DNA of 64,000 bases from Terrimicrobiaceae bacterium (lineage in GTDB: Bacteria > Verrucomicrobiota > Verrucomicrobiia > Chthoniobacterales > Terrimicrobiaceae), in the NCBI GenBank assembly GCA_018402345.1, contig JAGYIV010000008.1, forward strand, positions 952,929 to 1,016,928. The letters are read 5' to 3'. The position numbers were made by a program, and so were the translations under genes. This document shows, in pieces, positions 33,906 to 42,284 of this stretch. The notes below the pieces were generated by a model. That model had not been told where the DNA came from and made no database searches. It saw only the letters and a list, made by a program, of their open reading frames with translations. Numbering within the stretch: the stretch's first letter is position 1; each line of letters begins with the position of its first letter.

Positions 33906-34807
33906 ACGCCTCTATTCCCTCTTGGCGGCATCAGATGCCGCTTCCGCATTATGTCCAAGCTCTACTCGCCTCTCCTCCTCATCGAGGTTGCGGGCTCCAT
34001 CAGTGGATTTTTCGAGCGGCGAGAGCCCTGCATACCTACCGTGGCCGCGACGAGATCATTTCTTTGATCGAGCAGGCTGTGGCCGGGGAGCCTGTCCAAC
34101 CCCGTGAAATCGAGGATGCGGTGGATAATTCCGCTGCTTACGCGTGGCAGCCCTCGGCATTGGGTCGAGGTGTTCGTCTTTCTCGCTGGCCTTCAGTGGA
34201 TACGGATCGCCGTGCTGCCGTCGTTTCGACTGGCGGAGGGCTTGCGGATTTGTGGGAGACGAGTCCGTTTCCTCTCTCCGACAATCGGGTTCGCTCCGAG
34301 GAGTTCGTCGATGCCCTGTTTCCCTCCGAGGCTTTGCTCTGTTGCGGGAAATCCAACAGGGACTTTGCAACCAAAACTCGTGCCGAGTGGCGTGGCTCTC
34401 TTTCGTCGCTCCAGTTGGTCGTTCCCAGCCCGATGACCGAGGTGTGGGGGACTACAAAGAAAGGCAAGCGAAGCCAACATACGCTTGAGAATACGGGGCC
34501 GCGAAGGTTTCTCGTGATCGAGCAGGATTCGGGAACGCCTGATGAACAGGCTTCGGTGCTCCTGCACCTCGCCGGGATGGCTCCGCTGGCACTGGCGGTC
34601 CACAGCGGCTCGAAGAGCATTCACGGTTGGTTCTACTGCGTCGGCAAACCGGAGGATAGATTGCGGGCGTTCATGAACTATGCGGTGCGCCTCGGCGCGG
34701 ATCGGGCCACATGGTCTCGCTCGCAGTTCGTCCGGATGCCGGATGGCACCCGTGAGGGCGGTGCGCGGCAGATGGTTTATTTCTTCAATCCGGAGGTGGT
34801 GAAATGA
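33896..34807 (+). CDS. Primase-polymerase-like replication protein
   Basis: Protein of 303 residues resembling archaeo-eukaryotic-type primases of mobile elements. Supporting motifs: a strand with acidic residues (RRFLVIEQDSGTPDEQ) near residue 205, an SxH-containing segment LAVHSGSKSIHGWFYC near residue 240, and RMPDGTREGGARQMVYFFNP near the C-terminus, like the RLPGG...Q..Y..P end of primases from island replicons. It would synthesise primers or start replication of the excised element. The next gene, a helicase, overlaps its stop (ATGA). In-frame ATG at 33902 is an alternative start. Confidence 0.75.
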   Translation: MEMNASIPSWRHQMPLPHYVQALLASPPHRGCGLHQWIFRAARALHTYRGRDEIISLIEQAVAGEPVQPREIEDAVDNSAAYAWQPSALGRGVRLSRWPSVDTDRRAAVVSTGGGLADLWETSPFPLSDNRVRSEEFVDALFPSEALLCCGKSNRDFATKTRAEWRGSLSSLQLVVPSPMTEVWGTTKKGKRSQHTLENTGPRRFLVIEQDSGTPDEQASVLLHLAGMAPLALAVHSGSKSIHGWFYCVGKPEDRLRAFMNYAVRLGADRATWSRSQFVRMPDGTREGGARQMVYFFNPEVVK

Positions 34808-36174
34808 GAGCCGAACTTGCCACAGAATGGGACGAGGCGGCGTTGCCACCAACCGAGGAGGACGTGAATTCCTCGGAACAATCCGTCATCCGTCATGGAA
34901 TGCCGGAGGTCTACTATGACGCCGGGCGGAAGGAATTTTTGATGCAGGATGCTCGCGGCGTTTGGCTCTGGATGACCATTTCCCAGTTCAGCAGGAAATG
35001 TCGTCTCTTCGGGATCAGCAACACGAAGATTTCGGGTTGCTGTCATAGTGCCTTCGATGCTTTCGCGGATGACATCCAACATCAGCGGGCGGTTGATTTT
35101 GCTGGGGCGATTGCGGGATTCAAGCCGGGGCTGCTGATCGAGGGCGGCATGCGGTTCCTTGTGACCAAGGGGCCGGATTTGATCGAGCCGAAGAAAGGCG
35201 AATGGCCCACGCTGGAGGAGGTTTTCCGGGCGGTGCTGGGCGACGAGGATTTCGATCAGATTTTTTATTGGCACGCATGGCTAAAGATGGCTTTCGAGGC
35301 GCTTGCGGCAGGCAGGAGAAAGCCTGGACAGGCGATGATCCTGGTCGGTCCGGCGGAGTGCGGGAAATCGCTCTTGCAGGACATCATCACCGCCATCCTC
35401 GGCGGGCGCGAAGGCAAGCCATATAAGTTCATGACTGACGCCACGCGCTTCAACTCGAACCTCGCGGGCACGGAGCACCTCCGAATCGGCGATGAGAACC
35501 CGCATACAAACCTGATTGCTCGCCGGAACTTCGGCGCGCAGTTGAAAAATCTCACGGTGGAGGAGTCCCATCAGGTCGAAGCGAAGTATCGGGACGCGCT
35601 TACCCTGCGACCCTTCTGGAGACTCTCCATCTCGCTCAACGACGAGCCGGAGAACCTCATGGTCCTGCCTCCGCTCGACGAGCACATCATGGATAAGATG
35701 ATTATTCTAAAATGTCGCCGTCGCGAGATGCCGATGCCCACAGCCACGCTGGAGCAACGCGATGCGTTTTGGAAAAGATTGGAGAGCGAGCTTCCCGCCT
35801 ACCTCGAATGGCTCTCGGGGTTGACGATCCCCAGCCACCTTGTCTCGCAGCGGTTTGGCGTGCAGGCGTTTCTACATCCAGCAATCAAATCTGAACTCCT
35901 TAACTTTGAGCCTCCTATGATGCTACTCGACCTGATCGACGCCCACATTTTCGGCCCGAACGAGAAGTTCATCGAAATGACGGCTGCGGAAATCCAGACC
36001 GAACTAACCTCAGAGACTTCGGCTTGTCGCTTCGAGGCGCGACGATTGCTGCCCCGCCCGACCACTTGCGGTCGCTATCTTAGCAGCTTAGTCGGGTTGT
36101 CTCCGAGGGTGAAGAATGCCAGAACCTCTGATCGTCGCGCCTACCGGATCACTCGCCGACCGGATGACGGATGA
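34804..36174 (+). CDS. SF3/D5-like replicative helicase (DUF5906 type)
   Basis: P-loop NTPase of 456 residues, probably the element's replication helicase. After an N-terminal primase-helicase linker region (YYDAGRKEFLMQDARGVWLW), the Walker A VGPAECGKSLL is at ~181-191, an acidic IGDENPHT segment follows near 240 and the Asn-bearing sensor LSISLNDEPENLMVLPPLD near 287. This order fits virus/plasmid SF3 and D5-type helicases. The C-terminal ~90 residues may be a winged-helix DNA-binding region. With the upstream primase-like protein it forms a minimal replication module. Confidence 0.82.
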   Translation: MRAELATEWDEAALPPTEEDVNSSEQSVIRHGMPEVYYDAGRKEFLMQDARGVWLWMTISQFSRKCRLFGISNTKISGCCHSAFDAFADDIQHQRAVDFAGAIAGFKPGLLIEGGMRFLVTKGPDLIEPKKGEWPTLEEVFRAVLGDEDFDQIFYWHAWLKMAFEALAAGRRKPGQAMILVGPAECGKSLLQDIITAILGGREGKPYKFMTDATRFNSNLAGTEHLRIGDENPHTNLIARRNFGAQLKNLTVEESHQVEAKYRDALTLRPFWRLSISLNDEPENLMVLPPLDEHIMDKMIILKCRRREMPMPTATLEQRDAFWKRLESELPAYLEWLSGLTIPSHLVSQRFGVQAFLHPAIKSELLNFEPPMMLLDLIDAHIFGPNEKFIEMTAAEIQTELTSETSACRFEARRLLPRPTTCGRYLSSLVGLSPRVKNARTSDRRAYRITRRPDDG

Positions 36175-36256
36175 CGGAGAGTTTCGAGGTTTTGTAGGAA
36201 GCAACATTTCAAATCTTTCTTCTCCTCCACTGCTTGATTCTGGTTACTTTCCATTC

Positions 36257-37219
36257 ATGCACCCACTCACCGCAGTTGAACTTTGCGCCGGGGCGGGCGG
36301 ACAGGCGCTTGGTTTGGAATCCGCTGGGTTTGAGCACGCCGCGTTGGTTGAAATCGACCCCCACTGCTGCCAGACACTTCGCGCAAATCGTCCACACTGG
36401 AATGTCGTTGAACAAGATCTCCGCAAATTTGATGGGAAACCTTTTCGCGGAGTTGATCTGCTTGCAGGCGGTCTCCCCTGTCCTCCTTTTTCTGTCGCGG
36501 GAAAGCAACTCGGCGATGCCGACGAGAGAAACCTGTTTCCAGAAGGAATCCGACTTGTCCGAGAAATTCGCCCCCGCGCCGTGATGATTGAAAATGTGCG
36601 CGGTATTCTCGATGCCGTTTTCGAGGATTATCGTCGCTACATCTCTGGAGAAATCGCGTCCCTCGGCTACTGGACTGATTGGCGACTTCTGAATGCTTGC
36701 GATTACGGTGTGCCACAGCTCCGCCCCCGCGTTGTTTTCGTTGCCATCCGCAAGGACATCAAAACCTCGTCACCATGGCCTGCCCCGTCACTTCTCCCCG
36801 CGCCGACGGTTGCAGATACCTTGTCCGACCTTTTGGCTGAAAAGGGCTGGGGGATGGTTAAAGAGTGGCGCAAGCGAGCCAACCAAGTCGCTCCCACGAT
36901 TGTTGGAGGATCAAAGAAGCATGGCGGCCCCGACCTCGGCCCCACCCGCGCCAAAAAAGCCTGGGCTGCTCTTGGAGTGGATGGCATGGGCATTGCGAAC
37001 GAAGCCCCAGCGTCCGATTTCGTCGGGATGCCAAGGCTCACTGTTCGCATGGTGGCCCGCATTCAAGGGTTCCCCGATAGCTGGAAATTCGTCGGCAGCA
37101 AAACGGCGGCCTATCGTCAGGTTGGAAACGCATTCCCACCCCCCGTGGCTGCAGCAGTTGGGGGTGGAATTTCTTCTATCCTTTTGAAAGCCAACGCTCA
37201 AAACCTCGTCGCCGCTTGA
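36257..37219 (+). CDS. C5 cytosine DNA methyltransferase
   Basis: DNA (cytosine-5) methyltransferase of 320 residues, likely the protective half of a type II restriction-modification pair. Motif I AVELCAGAGGQALG (6-19), motif IV GGLPCPPFS with catalytic C75, ENV of motif VI at 112-114, QLRPRVVF of motif VIII near 154 and QVGNAFPPPVA of motif X near the C-terminus. The variable region is short. The ATG at 36257 is preferred; an upstream frame from 36116 overlaps the helicase end and lacks family sequence. The HNH nuclease gene starts 4 bp after its stop. Confidence 0.95.
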   Translation: MHPLTAVELCAGAGGQALGLESAGFEHAALVEIDPHCCQTLRANRPHWNVVEQDLRKFDGKPFRGVDLLAGGLPCPPFSVAGKQLGDADERNLFPEGIRLVREIRPRAVMIENVRGILDAVFEDYRRYISGEIASLGYWTDWRLLNACDYGVPQLRPRVVFVAIRKDIKTSSPWPAPSLLPAPTVADTLSDLLAEKGWGMVKEWRKRANQVAPTIVGGSKKHGGPDLGPTRAKKAWAALGVDGMGIANEAPASDFVGMPRLTVRMVARIQGFPDSWKFVGSKTAAYRQVGNAFPPPVAAAVGGGISSILLKANAQNLVAA

Positions 37220-37223
37220 TCTC

Positions 37224-37829
37224 ATGGGAGCACGAGAAAACCTCCGCGCCCATTTCCTCCAAAACATCGGGCGCACTATGGATTCGAACGAACTCCGCGA
37301 GATCGCCGGAGGAATCACGGAATGGGCTCGGCGAGTCCGTGAACTCAGAACCGAGGAAGGTTTCCAAATCCTCACCCACAACGACCGAGACGACCTTAAA
37401 CCCGGCCAATACCTTCTCCTCGATCCCGCCCCTAAACCCGCATTTGAAAGAGCCATCTCGAAAGAAACCCGAGCCTTCGTCTTGGATCGAAATGGATTCA
37501 CCTGCCAGATGTGCGGTGCTGTTGCCGGAGAACCGCACCCCGAAGACCCCACGCGAAGAACCCGCCTCCACCTCGGCCATATCATCGACAAATCCCTCGG
37601 CGGAACTGATGACGCCAGCAACCTCCGGGCTGTTTGCTCGGTTTGCAATGAGGGTGCTTCAAACATCACCCTCCAACGCCCGACTGCGCACAAGCTTCTC
37701 GTTCAAATCCGCCGCGCCCCAGGCAATGACCAGCTTGAGGTTTTGAAATGGCTGATTACCAAATTCCCAAAACAGGCTGCCGGTCTCGCAAAGCCAGCCA
37801 AAGCCGCTCGTAAACCCAAGAGTCAGTGA
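37224..37829 (+). CDS. HNH endonuclease, probable restriction enzyme
   Basis: Nuclease of 201 residues paired with the C5 methyltransferase. The N-terminal ~75 residues are helical (NELREIAGGITEWARRVREL). The HNH core at ~83-145 reads RNGFTCQMCG, HLGHIIDKSLGGTDDASNLR and AVCSVCNEG: zinc pairs C94/C97 and C138/C141, catalytic H119, N133 and N142. The Asp that usually precedes the catalytic His is Gly here. The C-terminus is Lys-rich. Adjacent C5 methylase plus HNH nuclease is a known type II arrangement. Cleavage site unknown. Confidence 0.88.
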   Translation: MGARENLRAHFLQNIGRTMDSNELREIAGGITEWARRVRELRTEEGFQILTHNDRDDLKPGQYLLLDPAPKPAFERAISKETRAFVLDRNGFTCQMCGAVAGEPHPEDPTRRTRLHLGHIIDKSLGGTDDASNLRAVCSVCNEGASNITLQRPTAHKLLVQIRRAPGNDQLEVLKWLITKFPKQAAGLAKPAKAARKPKSQ

Positions 37830-38153
37830 GGTGCCAGCGGACGCCGACCGGATGGACATCTCCGCCGACACACTTCCGCGAAAAACATAAAATACTTTCG
37901 TCCTGATCGGAGAGGTGGCGATGGTTTTTTGCCGTGTGTCCGCGAAGCTGCTCCACCCGCGCTGCATCTTGCGTCCGGCTTCGCCGCAATGTCACGAATG
38001 GCCCCGCGAACCGCTCCGCTCCATCTCCATTCCACTCCGGCGATTTCCGCTGCGGCTGCGGTAAACGCTCACTCTGGGGCGTGCGCTGTTCGGCACTCAG
38101 CGGCTCGTTCCTCGCCACATCGGCCTCTGGTGGGGCTGAAATTTCGTTTCGCT

Positions 38154-38260
38154 GGTCCGATAATGCCGTGTGGTGGATAGAGAGCTCGCTTCGCTCACCC
38201 CCGCCACCGGTGCCGCTTACAGGCGGCGGGGTTCTATCCACCACAGGCCATTATCGGACC
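38154..38260. repeat. Long inverted repeat in element (possible origin or structured RNA)
   Basis: A 28-nt arm beginning GGTCCGATAATG and ending TGTGGTGGATAGA (38154-38181) pairs with 38233-38260 at 26 of 28 positions. The ~51-nt centre can form inner hairpins, including CCCCGCC with GGCGGGG. No coding frame explains it. Confidence 0.75.
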
Positions 38261-38777
38261 TTACCTCCGCCTCCGCTCCAATCGCCTGCGCTCCATTGCG
38301 ACTCCGCTACGCGGATCGCGGGGCCAGCCGCCACGCGGGTCTGCGGTTTCGGCGGCGATGGTTGCGCCTTGTGCTGGTGGAGTCCTGCGCGCCGCCGTTG
38401 TAGTTCGGAAGCCGGTCCCATGCCATCTGCGCGGGGGTGGTTCGGTGGCGGTCTGCCGCTCCCTTGAAGGTCGCGCCACCCACGCCCCCGCCCACCCTGC
38501 TCCGCTCGCTCGGGGAATCGCTAACGCTCTCCCCTCACTCCCTTCGCCCCCGCAAGGCCTGGCGGAGCCGTGCGGCAACTGCTCGCCGCCGCATCGTCGC
38601 CAAAACCTCGCCGATTACAAAAACGACTCCCGGAGATTTCCGAGGATTTGGGGCAGAGGGAGGAATTGGGGAAAGCTGCCGCGCGAGGTTTTGGTTTGCG
38701 CGTCGAGAAGGGAGGTTTTGGGTGCAGTCCGAGAATTTGGGTAGAGACGGGCTTTTTTTGGGGGGCAGGGGGGTAGG

Positions 38778-38800
38778 ATTTGTCACTTATTTGTCACAGG
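38778..38800. repeat. Putative integrase arm-type sites, right end
   Basis: ATTTGTCACTTATTTGTCAC contains two TTTGTCAC copies 11 bp apart. A matching pair lies just inside the left att site at 31388-31409. Confidence 0.5.
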
Positions 38801-38864
38801 AACTAAGGTGTGACTATTATTTGAGCAATGTTTCCTTAACTTAAGTTAATGCGGTGCAGAGGAG

Positions 38865-38936
<72 letters not shown>

Positions 38937-39006
38937 AAAGGCGGGGGAATGGGATTGATACAATTGTTGGCGGAAAATTCCACCCATTTTTTGACGTCTT
39001 TTTTGG

Positions 39007-39462
39007 TCAGCTTCGAGTGGCGAGAACGTCTTCGAGGGCTTGGGGAAGAGGGTGGGGGCCGTCGCCCGAGAGATTGCGGTCGATTTCTTCGAGGCGGCGG
39101 ATGAGATCGAGGACGGTGGCGCGGGGAGTGGTGCCTCCGGCGGCGGCGCAGAAATGGGTGCGGCATCCGAAGGGGCGGGCTTCGTAAACAAGGCAGCGGG
39201 CGGTGCGGGGGTCGAGAAGCGGGCAGGCTCCGTCGGGGCGGGGCGGCAACGCCTTGCGACCGGAGGCACGAAGAGCTTTTGCGGTGACGAGGGCTTCGCC
39301 GCGCGTGAGCTGTGGGATTTTGCCTGTGAGTTGGAATTGGCAGCATGCGGTGCGGCGGATGCAGTGGCGTTCGAGCGGGCGGTTCTCGAGTTCGCGATAG
39401 ATATCCCGAACGGCGGCGATGGCTGACTCGTAGGTCGCGGCGGCTGGGTCTGGTGCGGGCAT
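39007..39462 (-). CDS. YkgJ-family cysteine cluster protein
   Basis: Cytoplasmic protein of 151 residues of the YkgJ zinc- or iron-binding type. Metal-binding cysteines are in HCIRRTACCQF near residue 30, GACPLLDPRTARCLVYEARP near 80 and FGCRTHFC near 100. The ATG at 39462 is chosen because the open frame further upstream is Ser/Pro-rich shadow sequence over the neighbouring gene. It is followed (leftward) by tRNA-Lys and preceded by the DUF697-like gene 7 bp away, so probably co-transcribed with it and bcp. Confidence 0.87.
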   Translation of the reverse strand: MPAPDPAAATYESAIAAVRDIYRELENRPLERHCIRRTACCQFQLTGKIPQLTRGEALVTAKALRASGRKALPPRPDGACPLLDPRTARCLVYEARPFGCRTHFCAAAGGTTPRATVLDLIRRLEEIDRNLSGDGPHPLPQALEDVLATRS

Positions 39463-39469
39463 GGAGAGG

Positions 39470-40504
39470 TCAGGAGGTGGTGGACGGCGCGGCGGGTTTG
39501 CGCAAGAGGCGCTTGAAGAGAAGGCGGGTTCCTTCCAACGGGGTATCGTCGATGAAGTAGGCGATGGCGGCGCGACCGATTGCGTAGGTGCCGGCGCCCG
39601 CGACAAGCCCGGAGACGGCATTTCCCCAGAATGGCACGATCCGCACGGCGACGCGGGCGGTCTCGCGGAAGAGGAATCCGGCGGCAGCGCCGAGGCCGAG
39701 CGCGGCGAGAAACTCGGCGATGAGTTTCGGCCCGACGGGGCGGCCGGTGGTGTGGATGACGAGACCGACCATGAGGCTCTGGAGCGCGAGGAGGACCGGC
39801 AGGTCGGCGAGGGGAATCGGTTGGAGAGCGACAACGCCGCAGATGGCGCTGAAGGACCGCAGAAGCCGGGAGGCGATGTAGGCTTGAGCGCGGCGGGCCT
39901 GGGTGAACTGTGCGAATTCGATCTGGGCCTGCGGTGGCAACAAGGCGCAAAGCGATTCGGCCGTGGCGGGATCACTCGGCTCGAACACCGTCGCTATGGA
40001 ATTCCGCCAGCCGTCAATCAGCAGGTCTGTGAGGCGCTGGCGAAACGCCGGTTCGGGGCAGATTCCGATCACAGGGGCTTGGGCGAGCGCGGCCCGCGTC
40101 AATGTTTCCTTCCATTCCTCCGGGAGCGGTTCTGTTTCCTGCACCACAAGGACAAGGTCCGGCGATTGGTGCTCAAGCCCTGTGCGGACATGTTCCTCCG
40201 GGGCATCCGAGCGTGTATCGAGGATCGAGATCGAAGCCCCGCAGGGCGAGGTGTATTCCCGCCAACCGTGGGCCGCATCTCCTGTGTGGACGGGCCTCAC
40301 GCCCATCGCTGCGAAGAGCGCGGGCACACTGGCGGAGCCGCCTCCAGCCAATTGGATGCGCGCTGGGCGACGGTCGAGGAAGAGGTCGCGAATCGGGTGG
40401 AGTTCCTGAAGCACCGGCTTTTGGATTCCCCCTGGGAGCTTGTCCAGAAGCCCGACAAAGCGGTCGTAGAGGCGCAGGAGCGTCTTGGTGGAGTCGTTGC
40501 TCAC
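39470..40504 (-). CDS. DUF697-type membrane protein with degenerate GTPase domain
   Basis: Protein of 344 residues with a GTG start at 40504 overlapping the bcp stop. Residues ~40-165 follow the layout of an Era-like GTPase: a first strand (ARIQLAGGGSASVPALFAAM), a second strand ending SILDTRSD and VIGICPEPAF. The expected GxxGxGKS is replaced by GGGSASVP, so GTP binding is doubtful. The C-terminal ~140 residues are a DUF697 membrane region (GVVALQPIPLADLPVLLALQ, EFLAALGLGAAAGFLF). Function is unknown; DUF697 proteins are associated with membrane-linked GTPase domains. Confidence 0.75.
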   Translation of the reverse strand: MSNDSTKTLLRLYDRFVGLLDKLPGGIQKPVLQELHPIRDLFLDRRPARIQLAGGGSASVPALFAAMGVRPVHTGDAAHGWREYTSPCGASISILDTRSDAPEEHVRTGLEHQSPDLVLVVQETEPLPEEWKETLTRAALAQAPVIGICPEPAFRQRLTDLLIDGWRNSIATVFEPSDPATAESLCALLPPQAQIEFAQFTQARRAQAYIASRLLRSFSAICGVVALQPIPLADLPVLLALQSLMVGLVIHTTGRPVGPKLIAEFLAALGLGAAAGFLFRETARVAVRIVPFWGNAVSGLVAGAGTYAIGRAAIAYFIDDTPLEGTRLLFKRLLRKPAAPSTTS

Positions 40505-40977
40505 AAATCCTTCAGGATGGTTGGCACGTGGTCGGCTGGTGCGATCTTGCGGTGCACGGCGATGATTTTCCCGTCCGATCCGATGACAAATGTCGAACGT
40601 TCTGTGCCCATATATTTTTTGCCATACATGCTTTTCTCCACCCAGACGCCGTAGGCCTCGGCGATGGTCTTTGATTCGTCGCTGAAGAGCGGGAAAGGCA
40701 GGCCGTGTTTTGCGAGAAACTTGGCGTGGCTCGACGGCGAATCGATGCTGACGCCGTAGATCAGGGCTCCTTTGGCGAGGATCGCCTCGTGGTTGTCGCG
40801 CACGGCGCAGGCTTGGGTGGTGCACCCCGGCGTGTCGTCCTTCGGGTAGAAATACAGCACGACAGTCTTGCCGCGCAGGCTGGAGAGGGAAATGGACTCG
40901 CCATCGCCATGCGGGCCGCCGACGGCGATGGCGGTGAAATCGGGTGCGGGGGAGCCGGGCTTGAGATCGTTGGTCAT
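40501..40977 (-). CDS. bcp: Thioredoxin-dependent peroxiredoxin (Bcp/PrxQ)
   Basis: Cytoplasmic thiol peroxidase that reduces hydrogen and organic peroxides, 158 residues. The active site [14 protein letters not shown] shows peroxidatic and resolving cysteines five apart, the PrxQ arrangement. PAPDF near the N-terminus, [10 protein letters not shown] and the closing [13 protein letters not shown] are standard. It is divergent from rpsJ and is the first gene of a leftward unit with the DUF697-like and YkgJ genes. Confidence 0.96.
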   Translation of the reverse strand: MTNDLKPGSPAPDFTAIAVGGPHGDGESISLSSLRGKTVVLYFYPKDDTPGCTTQACAVRDNHEAILAKGALIYGVSIDSPSSHAKFLAKHGLPFPLFSDESKTIAEAYGVWVEKSMYGKKYMGTERSTFVIGSDGKIIAVHRKIAPADHVPTILKDL

Positions 40978-41088
40978 TGCTTTTCATGATGCGATGTCCG
41001 CAGCCATTGGACAACCCCGATCGGAAGAGACCGGCGCATCGCGTAAACGGGGAATTTCCCGCGCTTGAAAAAATCCCGAAAAACCCCT

Positions 41089-41116
41089 TGCCAAGACAGC
41101 GCGTTTTCCTAGAGTG
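41089..41116 (+). promoter_or_regulatory. Probable promoter of rpsJ-rplC
   Basis: TTGCCA and TAGAGT are separated by 16 bp, 53 bp upstream of the rpsJ start, in a region otherwise without genes. The spacing and likeness to sigma-70 elements support a promoter. Confidence 0.5.
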
Positions 41117-41168
41117 CCCGTCCCGCAAATCCAGCGGACCTAAAAAACCAAACAGATCTTTATCATCT

Positions 41169-41486
41169 ATGGCAGCACCCAATGGTCAAAAAATCCGAAT
41201 CCGTCTCAAGGCGTTCGATTATCGCATCCTTGACGCGTCGGCTTCGGAAATCGTCGAAACCGCGAAGCGCACCGGCTCCAAAGTCGCCGGCCCGATTCCT
41301 CTCCCCACCCGCATCGAGCGCTTCACCGTCAACCGTTCCCCGCACGTTGACAAAAAATCCATGGATCAATTTGAGATCCGCACCCACAAGCGGCTCCTCG
41401 ACATTGTCGAACCGACCGCGAAAACGGTCGATGAGCTTCGCAAGTTGAATCTCCCCGCCGGCGTCGACATCACAATCAAAATCTAA
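41169..41486 (+). CDS. rpsJ: 30S ribosomal protein S10
   Basis: Small-subunit protein S10 (and antitermination partner NusE), 105 residues from ATG 41169. Typical landmarks: [40 protein letters not shown] and [13 protein letters not shown]. It is followed after 5 bp by rplC. The usual upstream rpsL-rpsG-fusA-tuf genes are not here. Confidence 0.97.
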   Translation: MAAPNGQKIRIRLKAFDYRILDASASEIVETAKRTGSKVAGPIPLPTRIERFTVNRSPHVDKKSMDQFEIRTHKRLLDIVEPTAKTVDELRKLNLPAGVDITIKI

Positions 41487-41491
41487 CAGCC

Positions 41492-42133
41492 ATGAGCAGC
41501 ATCGGACTTCTCGGAAAAAAACTCGGTATGACCCGCATCTATGACGAGCAGGGTCGAGTGACACCGGCCACCGTCATCGAGGCGGGCGGCAATCGCATTC
41601 TTCAAGTCAAGTCGCAGGACAAGGACGGCTACACGGCTGTTCAAATCGGCTACGGCGAGCAAAAGCCCCAGCGTGTGGGCAAGGCCCAGACCGGCCATTT
41701 CGCCAAGACCTCCTCGACACCCAAGCGCTTCATCAAGGAATTCCGCCTCAAGGACGGCGAGGCCGCTCCCGAATCCGCAGAACTTCCTGTGACGCATTTC
41801 GAAGCGGGGCAATTCGTCGATGTCATCGGCCAATCCAAGGGCAAAGGCTTCCAAGGCACGATCAAGCGCCATGGATTCGCAGGCCAACCAGCCAGTCACG
41901 GTTCCACAATGCACCGCCGGAACGGTGCCATCGGCAACCGCTCGACCCCGGGCCGCGTGTGGAAAAACATGGGCATGCCCGGCCACATGGGCGACGATCG
42001 CATCACTGTTCAAAATCTGCGCATCCTCCAGGTGCGCGGCGAAGAGGGTGTGATCGTCATCGCAGGAGCGGTGCCAGGCGCGAACGGATCGTTCGTGGTC
42101 GTCCGTCCCTCGAAGAAAAAATCCGCCAAATAG
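41492..42133 (+). CDS. rplC: 50S ribosomal protein L3
   Basis: Large-subunit assembly protein L3, 213 residues. Family marks: GLLGKKLGMTRIYDEQG, VIGQSKGKGFQGTIKRHGF, and the HGSTMHRRNGAIGNRSTPGRV loop near the peptidyl transferase centre, with MPGHMGDDRIT. In most bacteria L4, L23, L2 and S19 follow at once; here a strong terminator and a transposase remnant follow, so the S10 operon is split. Confidence 0.97.
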   Translation: MSSIGLLGKKLGMTRIYDEQGRVTPATVIEAGGNRILQVKSQDKDGYTAVQIGYGEQKPQRVGKAQTGHFAKTSSTPKRFIKEFRLKDGEAAPESAELPVTHFEAGQFVDVIGQSKGKGFQGTIKRHGFAGQPASHGSTMHRRNGAIGNRSTPGRVWKNMGMPGHMGDDRITVQNLRILQVRGEEGVIVIAGAVPGANGSFVVVRPSKKKSAK

Positions 42134-42165
42134 AATTTCCCGGGCAACCGGGGGTTTTCATAGCG

Positions 42166-42205
42166 AAATGCCTGTGGATCGATGGTCCACAGGCATTTTT
42201 GTTTG
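42166..42205 (+). terminator. Rho-independent terminator after rplC
   Basis: AAATGCCTGTGGA (42166-42178) pairs perfectly with TCCACAGGCATTT (42186-42198) over a 7-nt loop, followed by TTTTGTTTGTT. It lies 33 bp past the rplC stop and should end the rpsJ-rplC transcript. Confidence 0.9.
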
Positions 42206-42284
42206 TTGGTTTAACAGCACCGTTGAAAGCGGGCTTGGCCTTGGTTGTTCACGCTAACGACCGAGAGCCGCCCAAAATCAACAA

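Larger units (their letters stand above)
37830..38864. other. ~1 kb GC-rich non-coding right end of the element
   Basis: No frame here reads like a protein; open frames on both strands are Arg/Pro/Ser-rich shadows of GC-rich DNA. The DNA is full of short clustered motifs (GCTCCGCTCC, CTTCGCTC, CTCCGCTAC) and contains a long imperfect inverted repeat at 38154-38260. The last ~100 bp are AT-richer and hold the right arm-type sites. The element's replication origin would be expected in such a segment, which is an inference. Confidence 0.5.

Noticed and set aside
37934..38467. Open frames in the right end of the island, both strands
   Set aside because: Products are Arg/Pro/Ser-rich, cross the inverted repeat and resemble no protein; treated as non-coding.
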